Source: Pseudomonas helmanticensis
GTDB taxonomy: Bacteria; Pseudomonadota; Gammaproteobacteria; Pseudomonadales; Pseudomonadaceae
DNA length: 64,000 nucleotides
Assembly (NCBI RefSeq): GCF_900182985.1
Contig: NZ_FXUY01000001.1
Location: forward strand, 1,736,001 to 1,800,000
Direction of reading: 5' to 3'
Made by a program: the position numbers and the translations under genes. Positions within the stretch are counted from its first letter, which is position 1. Each line of letters starts with the position of its first letter. Under the pieces are notes generated by a model. That model saw nothing but the letters and a program-made list of their open reading frames with translations, was not told the DNA's origin and did not search any database. This document shows, one piece after another, positions 24,140-32,680 of the stretch.

Positions 24140-25753
24140 TTACGCATCCTGCAAAATCAGATCCGCGCCCTTCTCCGCCACCATCAACACCGCGGCGTGA
24201 GTATTGCCCGAGGTTACATTCGGAAAAATCGACGCATCAACAATCCGCAGCCCGTCGAAACCATGCACCTTCAGCCGCTTGTCGACCACCGACGTCTGCT
24301 CGTCAGCGCCCATCGCACAGGACCCGCACAAGTGATAGATCGAGCCACAGTTATCGCGGAAGTACTGCAACATCTGCTCGTCAGTTTCCACCGCTGGCCC
24401 CGGTAAAACTTCATCTACCGTGATGCTCTTGAGCGCCGGGGCGTTCATGATCTTGCGCATCAGACGGCTACCCTGAATGACCTCGTCGATGTCCTTTTGC
24501 GTGCTCAGGTAGTTCGGATCGATCAACGCTGCATCCCGGGGATTTTTCGAGGCGATCTCGATATGCCCACGACTGGTCGGCCGGCACGGGTTGAAGCACA
24601 GCAGGAAGCCGGAATACGGCTCGGGCTTGAGGCTGGCCCTGTTGTTCTTCGGAATCTGGTACGACAGCGGGTTGAAATACAGTTGCAGGTTCGGGTGATT
24701 CTGTTGCGCGTCACCACGGAAAAAACCGCCGGCCTGATTCACACTCATGGCCAGGGCGCCCTTGCGTGTCAGCAGGTATTTCACGCCTAGCTTGAACTGA
24801 CCGAACAGCGAACTCAGTTCATCATTGAGCGTCGGGATATTGGCCTTGTAGTAATAGCTGGCGCACAGGTGATCCTGCAGGTTCTGCCCTACTGCCGGCA
24901 GGTGCTTGACCAGAGGAATGCCATGCCGGGCCAGCAAGCCGCTATCGGCCACGCCGGACAATTGCAGAATTTTCGGCGTGTCGACGGCACCCGCGCACAA
25001 GATCACTTCCTTGCGTGCGGTGAAGGTTCGTACCACGCCATGCTGAGTAATGGAGATTCCGGTCGCACGTTGTTGCGTGTCATCAAACAACACCCGATCC
25101 ACCAGCGCGAAATGCTCGACGGTCAGGTTCGGTCGTTTCAGAGCCGGATGCAGATGCGCGAAGCTGCTGGAGCAGCGCTGACCGTTTTTGGTGTTGACGT
25201 CGTAGAGACCCGCCCCTTCGAACTTTGCCCCGTTGAAATCTTCACTGCGCGGATAGCCGAGTTCCGAGCAGCCCTCAAGAAACACATCGCAGATCGGGTG
25301 AGTCTGGCCCTTCATCGGCGTAATACTGATCGGGCCGCTGCCACCGTGATATTCGCTGTCACCCAACGGATGGTTTTCCAGTGTGCGGAAGTACGGCAAC
25401 ACATCCTTGAAGCCCCAGCCATCGTTGCCATTGGCGGCCCAATCATCAAAGTCATGAGCCTGGCCGCGCACGTAGATCATCGCGTTGATCGAACCGGAAC
25501 CGCCCTGCACTTTGCCGCGCGGGGCGTAGATCTCGCGGTTGCCCAACTGCTTTTGTGGCTGGCTGTAATACATCCAGTTGAAGGTCGGGTTGTAATACAT
25601 TTTGGCGAAGCCGACCGGGATCTTGAACCACAGCGAACTGTCTTTGCCGCCCGCTTCCAGCAACAGCACGGTGTGTTTGCCCGACGCCGAGAGCCGGTTG
25701 GCCAGCACGCAGCCAGCGGCGCCTGCGCCAGCGATGATGTAGTCGTATGTCAT
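24140..25753 (-). CDS. GMC family oxidoreductase (choline dehydrogenase-like)
   Basis: The 537-aa flavoprotein starts MTYDYIIAGAGAAGCVLANR, an ADP-binding motif at residues 8-13, and has the GMC signatures PRGKVQGGSGSINAMIYVRG (residues about 78-97) and a later GAVDTPKILQLSG. The C-terminal catalytic region shows SGNTHAAVLMVAEK with the active-site histidine. It oxidises an alcohol to an aldehyde with FAD. Choline dehydrogenase itself is usually in the bet operon; here the neighbours are a sugar-acid dehydratase and DUF6338, so the substrate is open. It lies 67 bases downstream of the enolase-superfamily gene. Confidence 0.88.
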   Translation of the reverse strand: MTYDYIIAGAGAAGCVLANRLSASGKHTVLLLEAGGKDSSLWFKIPVGFAKMYYNPTFNWMYYSQPQKQLGNREIYAPRGKVQGGSGSINAMIYVRGQAHDFDDWAANGNDGWGFKDVLPYFRTLENHPLGDSEYHGGSGPISITPMKGQTHPICDVFLEGCSELGYPRSEDFNGAKFEGAGLYDVNTKNGQRCSSSFAHLHPALKRPNLTVEHFALVDRVLFDDTQQRATGISITQHGVVRTFTARKEVILCAGAVDTPKILQLSGVADSGLLARHGIPLVKHLPAVGQNLQDHLCASYYYKANIPTLNDELSSLFGQFKLGVKYLLTRKGALAMSVNQAGGFFRGDAQQNHPNLQLYFNPLSYQIPKNNRASLKPEPYSGFLLCFNPCRPTSRGHIEIASKNPRDAALIDPNYLSTQKDIDEVIQGSRLMRKIMNAPALKSITVDEVLPGPAVETDEQMLQYFRDNCGSIYHLCGSCAMGADEQTSVVDKRLKVHGFDGLRIVDASIFPNVTSGNTHAAVLMVAEKGADLILQDA

Positions 25754-25820
25754 GCACGGTTACCGCGTAAGTCGTTGTACAAAATTCGCTCCCACAGGGG
25801 CTCAGCAATCAAAAGCTGTG

Positions 25821-27038
25821 TCAGCCGCGAGCCGGCGAGGTGTCTTTGACGTCAGCCGGGCTCGGCGCCATCTGCAAATGCAACCGCTCGCCGGTATACG
25901 GCGAATGCCTGCGCACCACGTCCATGTTCAGCTCGACGCCCAGGCCCGGCTCGGTGGACGCAATGATGTAGCCGTCTTCCCACTGCAATGGCTTGGTCAG
26001 TACTTCGGCGTGGAAGCCGCCCCAGGTCTCGATACTTTCCTGAATCAGGAAGTTCGGTGTGCAGGTTGCCAACTGGAAACTCGCCGCTGCGCCAATCGGC
26101 CCGTTGTACAAATGCGGGGCGATCTGCGCGTAGTAGGCTTCAGCCATGCTGGCGATTTTCTTGGCTTCGAGCAGGCCGCCGCAGCGCGCCACGTTCATCT
26201 GCAGGATCGACGCGCCGCCGGCCTGCAACAGCTTGAAAAATTCGTATTTGGTGGTCAGGCGTTCGCCGGTGGCAATCGGGATGCTGGTCTTGGCCGCAAC
26301 TTGCGCCATGGCCTCTTCCTGCCCCGGCGGCACTGGTTCCTCAAACCACAGCGGATCGTATTTTTCCAGGCGCTTGGCCAGACGAATCGCCGACGACGGC
26401 ACCATCTGCCCGTGAGTGCCGAACAGCAGGTCGCATTTGTCGCCTACCGCTTCGCGGATCTTGCGGCAGAAGGTCTCGCAGCGCTCCAGCACTTCCAGCG
26501 AAATCTGGTGCCCGGAGTACGCGGTGTACGGCCCGGCCGGGTCGAACTTCACCGCGGTGAAACCTTTGTTCATGTTGTCGATGGCGCATTCGGCGGCCAG
26601 ATCGGGGTTGTCGTAGTCGTACTCGCCACGGCTGTTGACCGGGTACAGATACGTGTAGGAGCGCAGGCGTTCGTTGACCTTGCCACCGAGCAATTCGTAG
26701 ACCGGCTTGTTCGCCGCTTTGCCGATGATGTCCCAGCAGGCCATCTCCAGGCCGCTGACCACGCCCATCATGGTCAGGTCGGGACGCTGAGTGAATCCGC
26801 TGGAATAGGCCTGGCGGAAGAAGCGTTCGATGTGGTGCGGGTCGTGATTGAGCAGATAGCGCTCGAACACGTCCTCGATGATCGGCAACATCGCTTTCGG
26901 GCCAAAGGTCGCGGCGTAGATCTCGCCGACACCCTCGATCCCGCAATCGGTCTTGAGCTTGACGAACAGCCAGTACATGCCGCCGATGTGCGGTGGCGGT
27001 ACGGCAACGATATGGGTTTCAAGGGCGATGATTTTCAT
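25821..27038 (-). CDS. Galactonate dehydratase-like enolase superfamily enzyme with Gly in place of a metal ligand
   Basis: This 405-aa mandelate racemase/muconate lactonizing family protein has Lys164-x-Asp166 (KFDPAG), Glu233 (FEEPVPP), Glu259 (TGERL), His309 (APHLYNG) and Glu334, with exactly the spacing of E. coli galactonate dehydratase (Asp183, Glu209, Glu235, His285, Glu310). The equivalent of Asp183, the first Mg2+ ligand, is Gly207 in LFGTHGQ, while His209 (His185 equivalent) is kept. Such enzymes dehydrate sugar acids. The start codon lies one base from the stop of the upstream MFS gene, so permease and enzyme form one operon; substrate is probably a hexonate or aldarate. Confidence 0.82.
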   Translation of the reverse strand: MKIIALETHIVAVPPPHIGGMYWLFVKLKTDCGIEGVGEIYAATFGPKAMLPIIEDVFERYLLNHDPHHIERFFRQAYSSGFTQRPDLTMMGVVSGLEMACWDIIGKAANKPVYELLGGKVNERLRSYTYLYPVNSRGEYDYDNPDLAAECAIDNMNKGFTAVKFDPAGPYTAYSGHQISLEVLERCETFCRKIREAVGDKCDLLFGTHGQMVPSSAIRLAKRLEKYDPLWFEEPVPPGQEEAMAQVAAKTSIPIATGERLTTKYEFFKLLQAGGASILQMNVARCGGLLEAKKIASMAEAYYAQIAPHLYNGPIGAAASFQLATCTPNFLIQESIETWGGFHAEVLTKPLQWEDGYIIASTEPGLGVELNMDVVRRHSPYTGERLHLQMAPSPADVKDTSPARG

Positions 27039-27039
27039 C

Positions 27040-28359
27040 TCAGGCTCCTGCTTTTTTCGAAGATTGACGATTGATTCGGGCACGCAAGGCCACAGCAGCG
27101 AGCATGCCGATCAGACCGATAGTGGCGATGTAGCCGAAGTACAGCTTGTAGCCGAGGGCACCGGGGAAATGTTCGGTGAGGTAGCCGTTGATCAGCGGGA
27201 TAAAGGCATCCGGCATGTAGCCGACCACCGAGACGATCCCGATAGCCAGGCCGGTGATGCGCAGCGGAATGTTGCAACTGTCGAGAATCGCCCAGTACAG
27301 ACCGCGAATCGCATAAGTCATCAGGCCGATGAAAATCACCGTAGCGATCAGCAGCCCCATGCTGTTGAGTCCCGGGAACACGATCAGCCCGACGATGGCC
27401 AGACTCGCCAACAGCAGCGCGACGATCAGCACCGAAATATTGGAGAACTTGTCACCCAGCCAGCCGCCGCCAATGCCACCGATCGGACGCATCCACAGTT
27501 TGATCGTGGTGATGGTGCCGGCCATGACCGCCGTCATGCCGCTGCCTTGCAGGTAGTCGGAGAAACTGTAGGTGGCCCAGAAGATGTGGTATCCGCAGAA
27601 CACGATGGCGGTGACCAGCCACAGCTCGGGAATTTTCACTAACGTGGTGAGGTCGCTGAGCAGATTGAACTTGCCCTTCTCCACCGCCGGCGTTTCTTCC
27701 ATCGACTTCGGATCCTTGATCAGCACCAGCACACAGCCGATGGCAATACAGGTGAAGGCGTAGAGATAGACCACATGCTTGAAACCTTCGGCAGTGGACT
27801 CGCCAGGGGTTTCGGTGGCGAAGGCAAACAGGCCCAGTGCAACGGTCGCGAGCAAGGCTTCGACCAATCCGCGTCCACCATCGAGGATGCCGAAAAAACG
27901 CCCCTGTTCGGTGTGATGCGCAATCATCTTCACGCGTTTTAGTACCGAGGCCCAGAAGGTCAAACCGGTGGTCAGGCCCCAGCAGCCGAAAATGATCATC
28001 AACCCGGTCATCGACGGCGCGGTCGAGTACCAAAGGCCCAAGACTCCGGTAGCCACTAATGAGAAGAAAATCAGAAAGCGCGGTGCAATGCGATCAGCCA
28101 GCCAACCGCTTGGCAAATAACTGAGCAGGAAGATCGTGCCCAGCATCGAATACAGATAACCCAACTCGCTGTGGTTGATCTGGAACACTTCGAGCATGGT
28201 CGTCTGATAGACCTGGCGAAGATAGAGAATCGGGTAGATCGCGCCAGCGGCGAGCACCAGCAACATCAATTGGACATAGCGACTTCCCTTGTCGCTCTGG
28301 CTTTTCACAGCCGAATCGGAACCCTGAACAGCGGCAGCAGAGGATGCATGCTTGGACAT
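27040..28359 (-). CDS. MFS transporter, sugar-acid type
   Basis: The 439-aa protein has about 12 membrane helices after a 28-residue hydrophilic N-terminus. Typical MFS motifs are seen: SGWLADRIAPRFLIF after TM2 and GGWLGDKFSNIS in the second half. It precedes the galactonate-dehydratase-like gene by one base, so it presumably imports that enzyme's substrate. The leader on the minus strand carries AATAAAAACAA 44 bases before the ATG, an Hfq/Crc-like element shared with the porin gene further right. The exact cargo is not known. Confidence 0.85.
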   Translation of the reverse strand: MSKHASSAAAVQGSDSAVKSQSDKGSRYVQLMLLVLAAGAIYPILYLRQVYQTTMLEVFQINHSELGYLYSMLGTIFLLSYLPSGWLADRIAPRFLIFFSLVATGVLGLWYSTAPSMTGLMIIFGCWGLTTGLTFWASVLKRVKMIAHHTEQGRFFGILDGGRGLVEALLATVALGLFAFATETPGESTAEGFKHVVYLYAFTCIAIGCVLVLIKDPKSMEETPAVEKGKFNLLSDLTTLVKIPELWLVTAIVFCGYHIFWATYSFSDYLQGSGMTAVMAGTITTIKLWMRPIGGIGGGWLGDKFSNISVLIVALLLASLAIVGLIVFPGLNSMGLLIATVIFIGLMTYAIRGLYWAILDSCNIPLRITGLAIGIVSVVGYMPDAFIPLINGYLTEHFPGALGYKLYFGYIATIGLIGMLAAVALRARINRQSSKKAGA

Positions 28360-28402
28360 TGAAGTGACCTCGGGCGGTCCGGTGTCCGGGCGCCCCTGAT
28401 AA

Positions 28403-28413
28403 TTGTTTTTATT
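28403..28413 (-). promoter_or_regulatory. Hfq/Crc AAnAAnAA motif, MFS leader
   Basis: The minus strand reads TCTAATAAAAACAATTATC; AATAAAAACAA fits AAnAAnAA three times in register. It is 44 bases before the start codon, so it is less certain than sites next to the ribosome binding site. The same 15 bases occur before the porin gene. Confidence 0.5.
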
Positions 28414-28432
28414 AGATAAAATCAGCTGCGAA

Positions 28433-28493
28433 CTTCAAGCTACGCGCGGCAAGCCGAAGCCCGCCACCGTTTGCCCTTACCTACAGCTTGAAG
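28433..28493. repeat. Imperfect inverted repeat between MFS and aldehyde dehydrogenase genes
   Basis: CTTCAAGCT (28433-28441) and AGCTTGAAG (28485-28493) are perfect 9-base arms around 43 bases. It looks like a dispersed palindrome and may end the dehydrogenase transcript. Confidence 0.6.
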
Positions 28494-28515
28494 CTCACAG
28501 CCAGCAGCTGCCTTT

Positions 28516-29940
28516 CTAGTACTTCATGACCACAAGTCGGGTCTGGGTGAATTCGAGCATGCCGTGCTTGCCGTCATCGCCGCCCAGGCCGGAGCGTTTC
28601 CAGCCGGCGTGGTAACCCTGATACGGGTCGGCCGGGGTGCGATTGACATACAACTCGCCGGCTTCGATGGCATTGGCGACTTTCTGCGCGGTGCGGTAGT
28701 TCTCGGTGTAGAGCACCGATGACAGGCCGAACTGGTGATCGTTGGCCATGGCCAGCGCTTCGTCGATGTCGCGGTACTTGAGCACTGGCAGCACCGGGCC
28801 GAAGATCTCTTCCTGGACGATTTCCATGTCCTGCCGGCAGCCACTGAGCAGCGTCGGCGGATAGAAATGCCCGGGGCCTTGTGGCAATACGCCGCCGCTT
28901 TCGAGAGTCGCGCCGTCAGCAATGGCGCGCTCGACCATGGCGTGAATATTCTTCTGCGAACTGGCGTTGACCAGCGGCCCCATCAGACTCGCATCAGTGG
29001 CACGGTCGCCGAACTTCACTTCGGCAATTTTCGCCTTGAGCAGCGCGAGGAATTTGTCGTAGACGCTTTCCTGCACGTAGACGCGCTCGACCGCCGTGCA
29101 CAACTGCCCGCAGTGGGTAGTTTTCGAGGCGATGACCGCGGTAGCGGCCGCTTCCAGATCGGCATCTGCTTCGATGATCGCCGGGGTCTTGCCGCCCAGT
29201 TCCAGCGACGGCTTGGCGATGTTGGTTTTGCAGTAATCGAGGACGATGCGCCCGGCGTTGACGCTGCCGGTCAGGGTAATCAGGCCCACCGCTTTATGCG
29301 TGCAAACCGCTGCTGCCGTGGCGTGATCCATCGTCAGGATATTGATCACACCGGCCGGCATGCCCGACTGCTGCACGGCTTTGGCGATCTCGAATGCCGA
29401 GGTCGGTGTGTTGTTGCTCGGGCGCACCACCACAGTGTTGCCGGCAATCAGCGCCGGGGCGATTTTGCGCAGCAACGTGTAAACCGGATAGTTGAACGGG
29501 ATCAGGCACGCCACCACGCCGATCGGTTCGCGGTGCAGAAACAGGTTTTCGTCAGGGCTATCGCTGGGGATAATCTCGCCTTCGATGCGCCGCGCCCATT
29601 CGGCGTGATAGCGGGTGATCTGCGCGGCGTAACGCGCTTCGTTACTCGCGTCGCTGACGCTTTTTCCGGACTCGGCCGCCAGCGCTGTGCCGATGGCTTC
29701 GGCGCAGTCTTCAAGGGCAGTGGCGAAAGTTCGCAGGTGTTCGGCGCGTTCGATGCTGGTGAGTTTGCCCCAGACCTTTTGCGCCGTTGCCGCCGCGTCG
29801 ACCGCCGCAGTGGCTTCTTCGACGGTGGCACCCGAGACGTGGCCGAGTAGCGCTTCGGTCGCCGGGTTGTAGACCGCGATCAGCGCCGCGCTGGCAGGCT
29901 CGATGAATTGGCCGTTAACAAAATTTCGCTCGATTCGCAT
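28516..29940 (-). CDS. Aldehyde dehydrogenase, AldA (lactaldehyde/glycolaldehyde)-like
   Basis: The 474-aa enzyme begins MRIERNFVNGQFIEP and has the ALDH motifs: IPFNYPVYTL at the cofactor site, LELGGKTP with the base, and the catalytic cysteine in HCGQLCTAVERV. Its closest feel is AldA, the NAD-dependent lactaldehyde/glycolaldehyde dehydrogenase, working on short sugar-derived aldehydes. An alternative ATG exists at 29946. A longer upstream frame crosses a REPIN and is rejected. The minus-strand leader carries AAAAACAA right before the start, and the gene sits between a sugar-acid MFS gene and a LysR gene. Confidence 0.85.
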   Translation of the reverse strand: MRIERNFVNGQFIEPASAALIAVYNPATEALLGHVSGATVEEATAAVDAAATAQKVWGKLTSIERAEHLRTFATALEDCAEAIGTALAAESGKSVSDASNEARYAAQITRYHAEWARRIEGEIIPSDSPDENLFLHREPIGVVACLIPFNYPVYTLLRKIAPALIAGNTVVVRPSNNTPTSAFEIAKAVQQSGMPAGVINILTMDHATAAAVCTHKAVGLITLTGSVNAGRIVLDYCKTNIAKPSLELGGKTPAIIEADADLEAAATAVIASKTTHCGQLCTAVERVYVQESVYDKFLALLKAKIAEVKFGDRATDASLMGPLVNASSQKNIHAMVERAIADGATLESGGVLPQGPGHFYPPTLLSGCRQDMEIVQEEIFGPVLPVLKYRDIDEALAMANDHQFGLSSVLYTENYRTAQKVANAIEAGELYVNRTPADPYQGYHAGWKRSGLGGDDGKHGMLEFTQTRLVVMKY

Positions 29941-29956
29941 GTGCATCGCCCATCGT

Positions 29957-29964
29957 TTGTTTTT
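29957..29964 (-). promoter_or_regulatory. Hfq/Crc AAnAAnAA motif before the AldA-like gene
   Basis: The minus strand reads ATTGATAAAAACAAACGATG; AAAAACAA lies 11 to 17 bases before the two possible start codons, over the ribosome binding region. Confidence 0.6.
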
Positions 29965-30066
29965 ATCAATGCCGCCAGTCTTGTCATCGATGGCGGCTTG
30001 AACAAACGATTTATCGGGCGGGCAAACATTCGAAAAATGCAGGTTACCCCACATCGGCGCAAATCC

Positions 30067-30160
30067 CCTGTAGGAGTGAGCCTGCTCGCGATGGTGGTGT
30101 GTCAGCCACATATTTTTCGCTGATACACCGCCATCGCGAGCAGGCTCATTCCTACAAGGG
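30067..30160. repeat. REP doublet (REPIN)
   Basis: CCTGTAGGAGTGAGCCTGCT and its inverted partner enclose about 45 bases with internal symmetry (GGTGTGTCAG ... CTGATACACC). The centre is related to those of the REPINs at 35166 and 53122. Confidence 0.92.
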
Positions 30161-30173
30161 AATCCGGGCTGAT

Positions 30174-31106
30174 TCAGATAGCAGCGGTCGAGGGCTCTAA
30201 CTGGCGCTGCGCCAGCCAGATTTCTTCTTGCAGCCATTGCGAAAAAACCTGTAATTGCGGCATCTCGGTCTGCTCCGGTCGCGTCACCAGCCAATACGAT
30301 TGATGCCCCTCCACATGCACATTCAGCACTTGCGTCAGTTGCCCGCTGGCCAGCTCGGCCGCGACCATATGCCAATCGGCAATGGTGATGCCCAGACCAT
30401 CGGTCGCCGCCTGAATGGCCAGGTCCAGCAGATCGAACTCATACCCGCCCAGGGTATCCACACCGGTGATCCGCGCGGCGTCGAGCCAGTGTTTCCAGGT
30501 CAGATAGCGCTGGTCTTCCCTGGCCAGCACATGCAGCAGCGTCAGGCGGTTGAGATCAACGCCCCGCTCGCCCACTTCACGGGCATATAACGACGGCGCG
30601 CACACGGCGATATGCCGCTCCTGAATCAACAGCGAACTGTCGAGGCCGTCCCACTCGCCATTGCCGAAACGGATCGCGCAATCGAGGGTGTTGGTTTCGG
30701 CGAGGCTGTCCTGCAAGCGCGTGGTAATGCTTAATTCCAGCTCCGGGTGCTGCTCGCGCAAGCGGCCCAACCGCGGCATCAACCAGCGACTGGTGAAGGT
30801 CGGCGGTGCATTGATGTGCAAACGATTGGAATGAGTTTTCTGCTGAATGCTGCGCACCGTCAGTTCGATCTTGTCGAAAGACTGGTGCAGGGCTCGCAGC
30901 AACACCTTGCCGGCGGACGTCAGTTCCAGATGGTGATGACGGCGCTCCAGCAAGCTCTCGCCGAGCTGTTCCTCCAGTTGCCGCACCTGCCGACTGACCG
31001 CACTTTGGGTGACATTGAGCAACTCGGCAGCGCGGGTGAAGCTGCCGGTGCTGCCGGCCACTTCGAACGCTTTGAGCGCGTTCAGGCCAGGCATTTTGCG
31101 TTTCAT
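30174..31106 (-). CDS. LysR family regulator, GcvA-like
   Basis: The 310-aa protein starts MKRKMPGLNALKAFEVAGST and has recognition helix NVTQSAVSRQVRQLEEQLG, with a GcvA-type effector domain (PPTFTSRWLMPRL). The start at 31106 gives the standard N-terminus; longer frames run into the promoter region. It is divergent from the porin gene and next to the AldA-like gene, so it is the likely local regulator of this sugar-acid set. The inducer is unknown. Confidence 0.9.
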   Translation of the reverse strand: MKRKMPGLNALKAFEVAGSTGSFTRAAELLNVTQSAVSRQVRQLEEQLGESLLERRHHHLELTSAGKVLLRALHQSFDKIELTVRSIQQKTHSNRLHINAPPTFTSRWLMPRLGRLREQHPELELSITTRLQDSLAETNTLDCAIRFGNGEWDGLDSSLLIQERHIAVCAPSLYAREVGERGVDLNRLTLLHVLAREDQRYLTWKHWLDAARITGVDTLGGYEFDLLDLAIQAATDGLGITIADWHMVAAELASGQLTQVLNVHVEGHQSYWLVTRPEQTEMPQLQVFSQWLQEEIWLAQRQLEPSTAAI

Positions 31107-31267
31107 ATCGAGGCACTCGAAAACCACTGACAAGATGCCAAGCATCCCACGAGCCTGCCGGACTGTCCTACAGGAATTTGCGAGTAACATGCATCCCACG
31201 CAGGTTTACTCATCGTTTTTATCGTTTGTTCAACAATCGGCGGATAGCAAAACTGCGCGGCATCTCT

Positions 31268-31278
31268 AATAAAAACAA
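31268..31278 (+). promoter_or_regulatory. Hfq/Crc AAnAAnAA motif before the porin gene
   Basis: AATAAAAACAA lies 14 bases before the porin ATG, directly beside the GAGAG ribosome binding site. It fits the catabolite-activity motif in overlapping registers. Confidence 0.65.
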
Positions 31279-31292
31279 TCGAGAGCCGCTCC

Positions 31293-32471
31293 ATGTCCTT
31301 CTCTGCTTCCATTCGCTTGCGCACCACCGCCATCGCTCTGTCCTGCAGCATTGCCGCCCCGGCGATGGCCGTGCAGGTCACCGACAATCTTGATCTGGGC
31401 GGCGCGATTCGTGCGCGCTGGGACCTCGACCCGGATCGTGACATACAGAAGTTTGGTCTCGACACGGTATTCCTCAGCGCCAAGTACAATTCCGACAGCT
31501 GGATCGGCGAAGCGCAATACCGTTTTTACGGTCGCTCCTACCCTTACCAGTACACGAAAAACTATGGCGACATCCAGTTCGCCAAGTTCGCGTGGGTCGG
31601 CTACAAGTTCAACCCCGACCAGCAAGTGCAAGTCGGCCTGAACACCGTGCCGTTCGGCTTGCAGCCGTATTTCGGCAGCACTTTTTACGAAACCCTGGGC
31701 AACGTCATCGGCCTGGAAGACGTGCAACAGGTCGGCGCCAAATACATCCAGCAAAGTGGCGACTGGAACGTCCAGGCCGGTTACTACCTGCGCCCGGCAT
31801 GGCAAGGCAAAGGCACAAGCAATGGCGTCAGCTACTCGAGCATCGTCTCCGAAGCCGACAGTTATGTCGCCGACGGCAGCGACAACCAGGAGCGCAACAC
31901 CGTGGTGCTGCGCGTCGCCAAGGCACTCGATCTGGGCCCGTGGAAATCGGAGGTCGGCATTTCAGGCCTGACCTCCAGCCTGCAAAACCGAGACACCAAC
32001 AACGATGGCCGGCGCAACGCCGTGGCCATTCACTATCTGGGCAAAAACGGCCCGTGGGGCGTGCAACTGCAAGCGGCGCGGCAACAGATGTCGCCACGCA
32101 ATCCCGGCAGCGATGCAGTGGTCACGCTCGGTGGTTACGACGGTACTTACAATGTCGCCAGTCGCGGCAATCTGTACGTGGCGGATCTGAGCTATGACAT
32201 CGGGAGCAAATACTTCTTCGATCAGATCAGCGGGATCAAGCTCTACGCCAACTTCAGCGCCTTCGACAAATCCGCCAGCGGCTTCAAGACCTCAGAGCGA
32301 ATGATCCTCGGCAGCTCTTTTTCGGTGAGCAAATTGTGGGTCGCGACCGAGTGGTTGTTTGGCCGGAATGATCCCTACATTGGTGGCAGCAGTTACACCC
32401 AGAGCCTGGGTGCGGGTGGGCTGGATCAGTGGGAGAACCAGTTGTATGTGAACGTCGGCTACTACTTCTGA
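31293..32471 (+). CDS. Outer-membrane porin
   Basis: The 392-aa product has a Sec signal peptide (hydrophobic stretch TAIALSCSIAAPAMA, likely cleaved after residue 26) and then alternating beta-strand-like segments such as WIGEAQYRFYGRSYPYQY, ending with the aromatic NVGYYF, a proper C-terminal phenylalanine for BAM-dependent insertion. It is a beta-barrel porin of a family often found with sugar-acid or aromatic-acid catabolic genes. It is divergent from a LysR gene. The A-rich element at the start suggests repression when preferred carbon is present. The solute is inferred only from context. Confidence 0.82.
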   Translation: MSFSASIRLRTTAIALSCSIAAPAMAVQVTDNLDLGGAIRARWDLDPDRDIQKFGLDTVFLSAKYNSDSWIGEAQYRFYGRSYPYQYTKNYGDIQFAKFAWVGYKFNPDQQVQVGLNTVPFGLQPYFGSTFYETLGNVIGLEDVQQVGAKYIQQSGDWNVQAGYYLRPAWQGKGTSNGVSYSSIVSEADSYVADGSDNQERNTVVLRVAKALDLGPWKSEVGISGLTSSLQNRDTNNDGRRNAVAIHYLGKNGPWGVQLQAARQQMSPRNPGSDAVVTLGGYDGTYNVASRGNLYVADLSYDIGSKYFFDQISGIKLYANFSAFDKSASGFKTSERMILGSSFSVSKLWVATEWLFGRNDPYIGGSSYTQSLGAGGLDQWENQLYVNVGYYF

Positions 32472-32500
32472 TCCAGCCGTTATTGCGCCGATGAGATAGC

Positions 32501-32570
32501 GTTCGCGAGCAGGCTCGCTCCCACCCCGGAATGCATTCCAATGGGAGAGCGCGCGTGCTCGCGAAGGTGC
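32501..32570. repeat. REP elements, degenerate doublet
   Basis: GCGAGCAGGCTCGCTCCCAC faces a decayed copy (GGGAGAGCGCGCGTGCTCGCGA) about 20 bases away, just after the porin stop. Confidence 0.8.
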
Positions 32571-32680
32571 CCGCACAAACAACCCTTGCATCAAACCCTG
32601 CGCAATAGTCAGATACCCCCTACAAACAAAACCTACAAAAAACAAACCGAGCCAAACGCTCGATCCGGGGTTCTGCCTCC

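Noticed and set aside
28516..30375. 619-aa version of the AldA-like gene
   Set aside because: The extra N-terminal 145 residues translate a REPIN and the leader; the conserved protein starts at 29940 or 29946.
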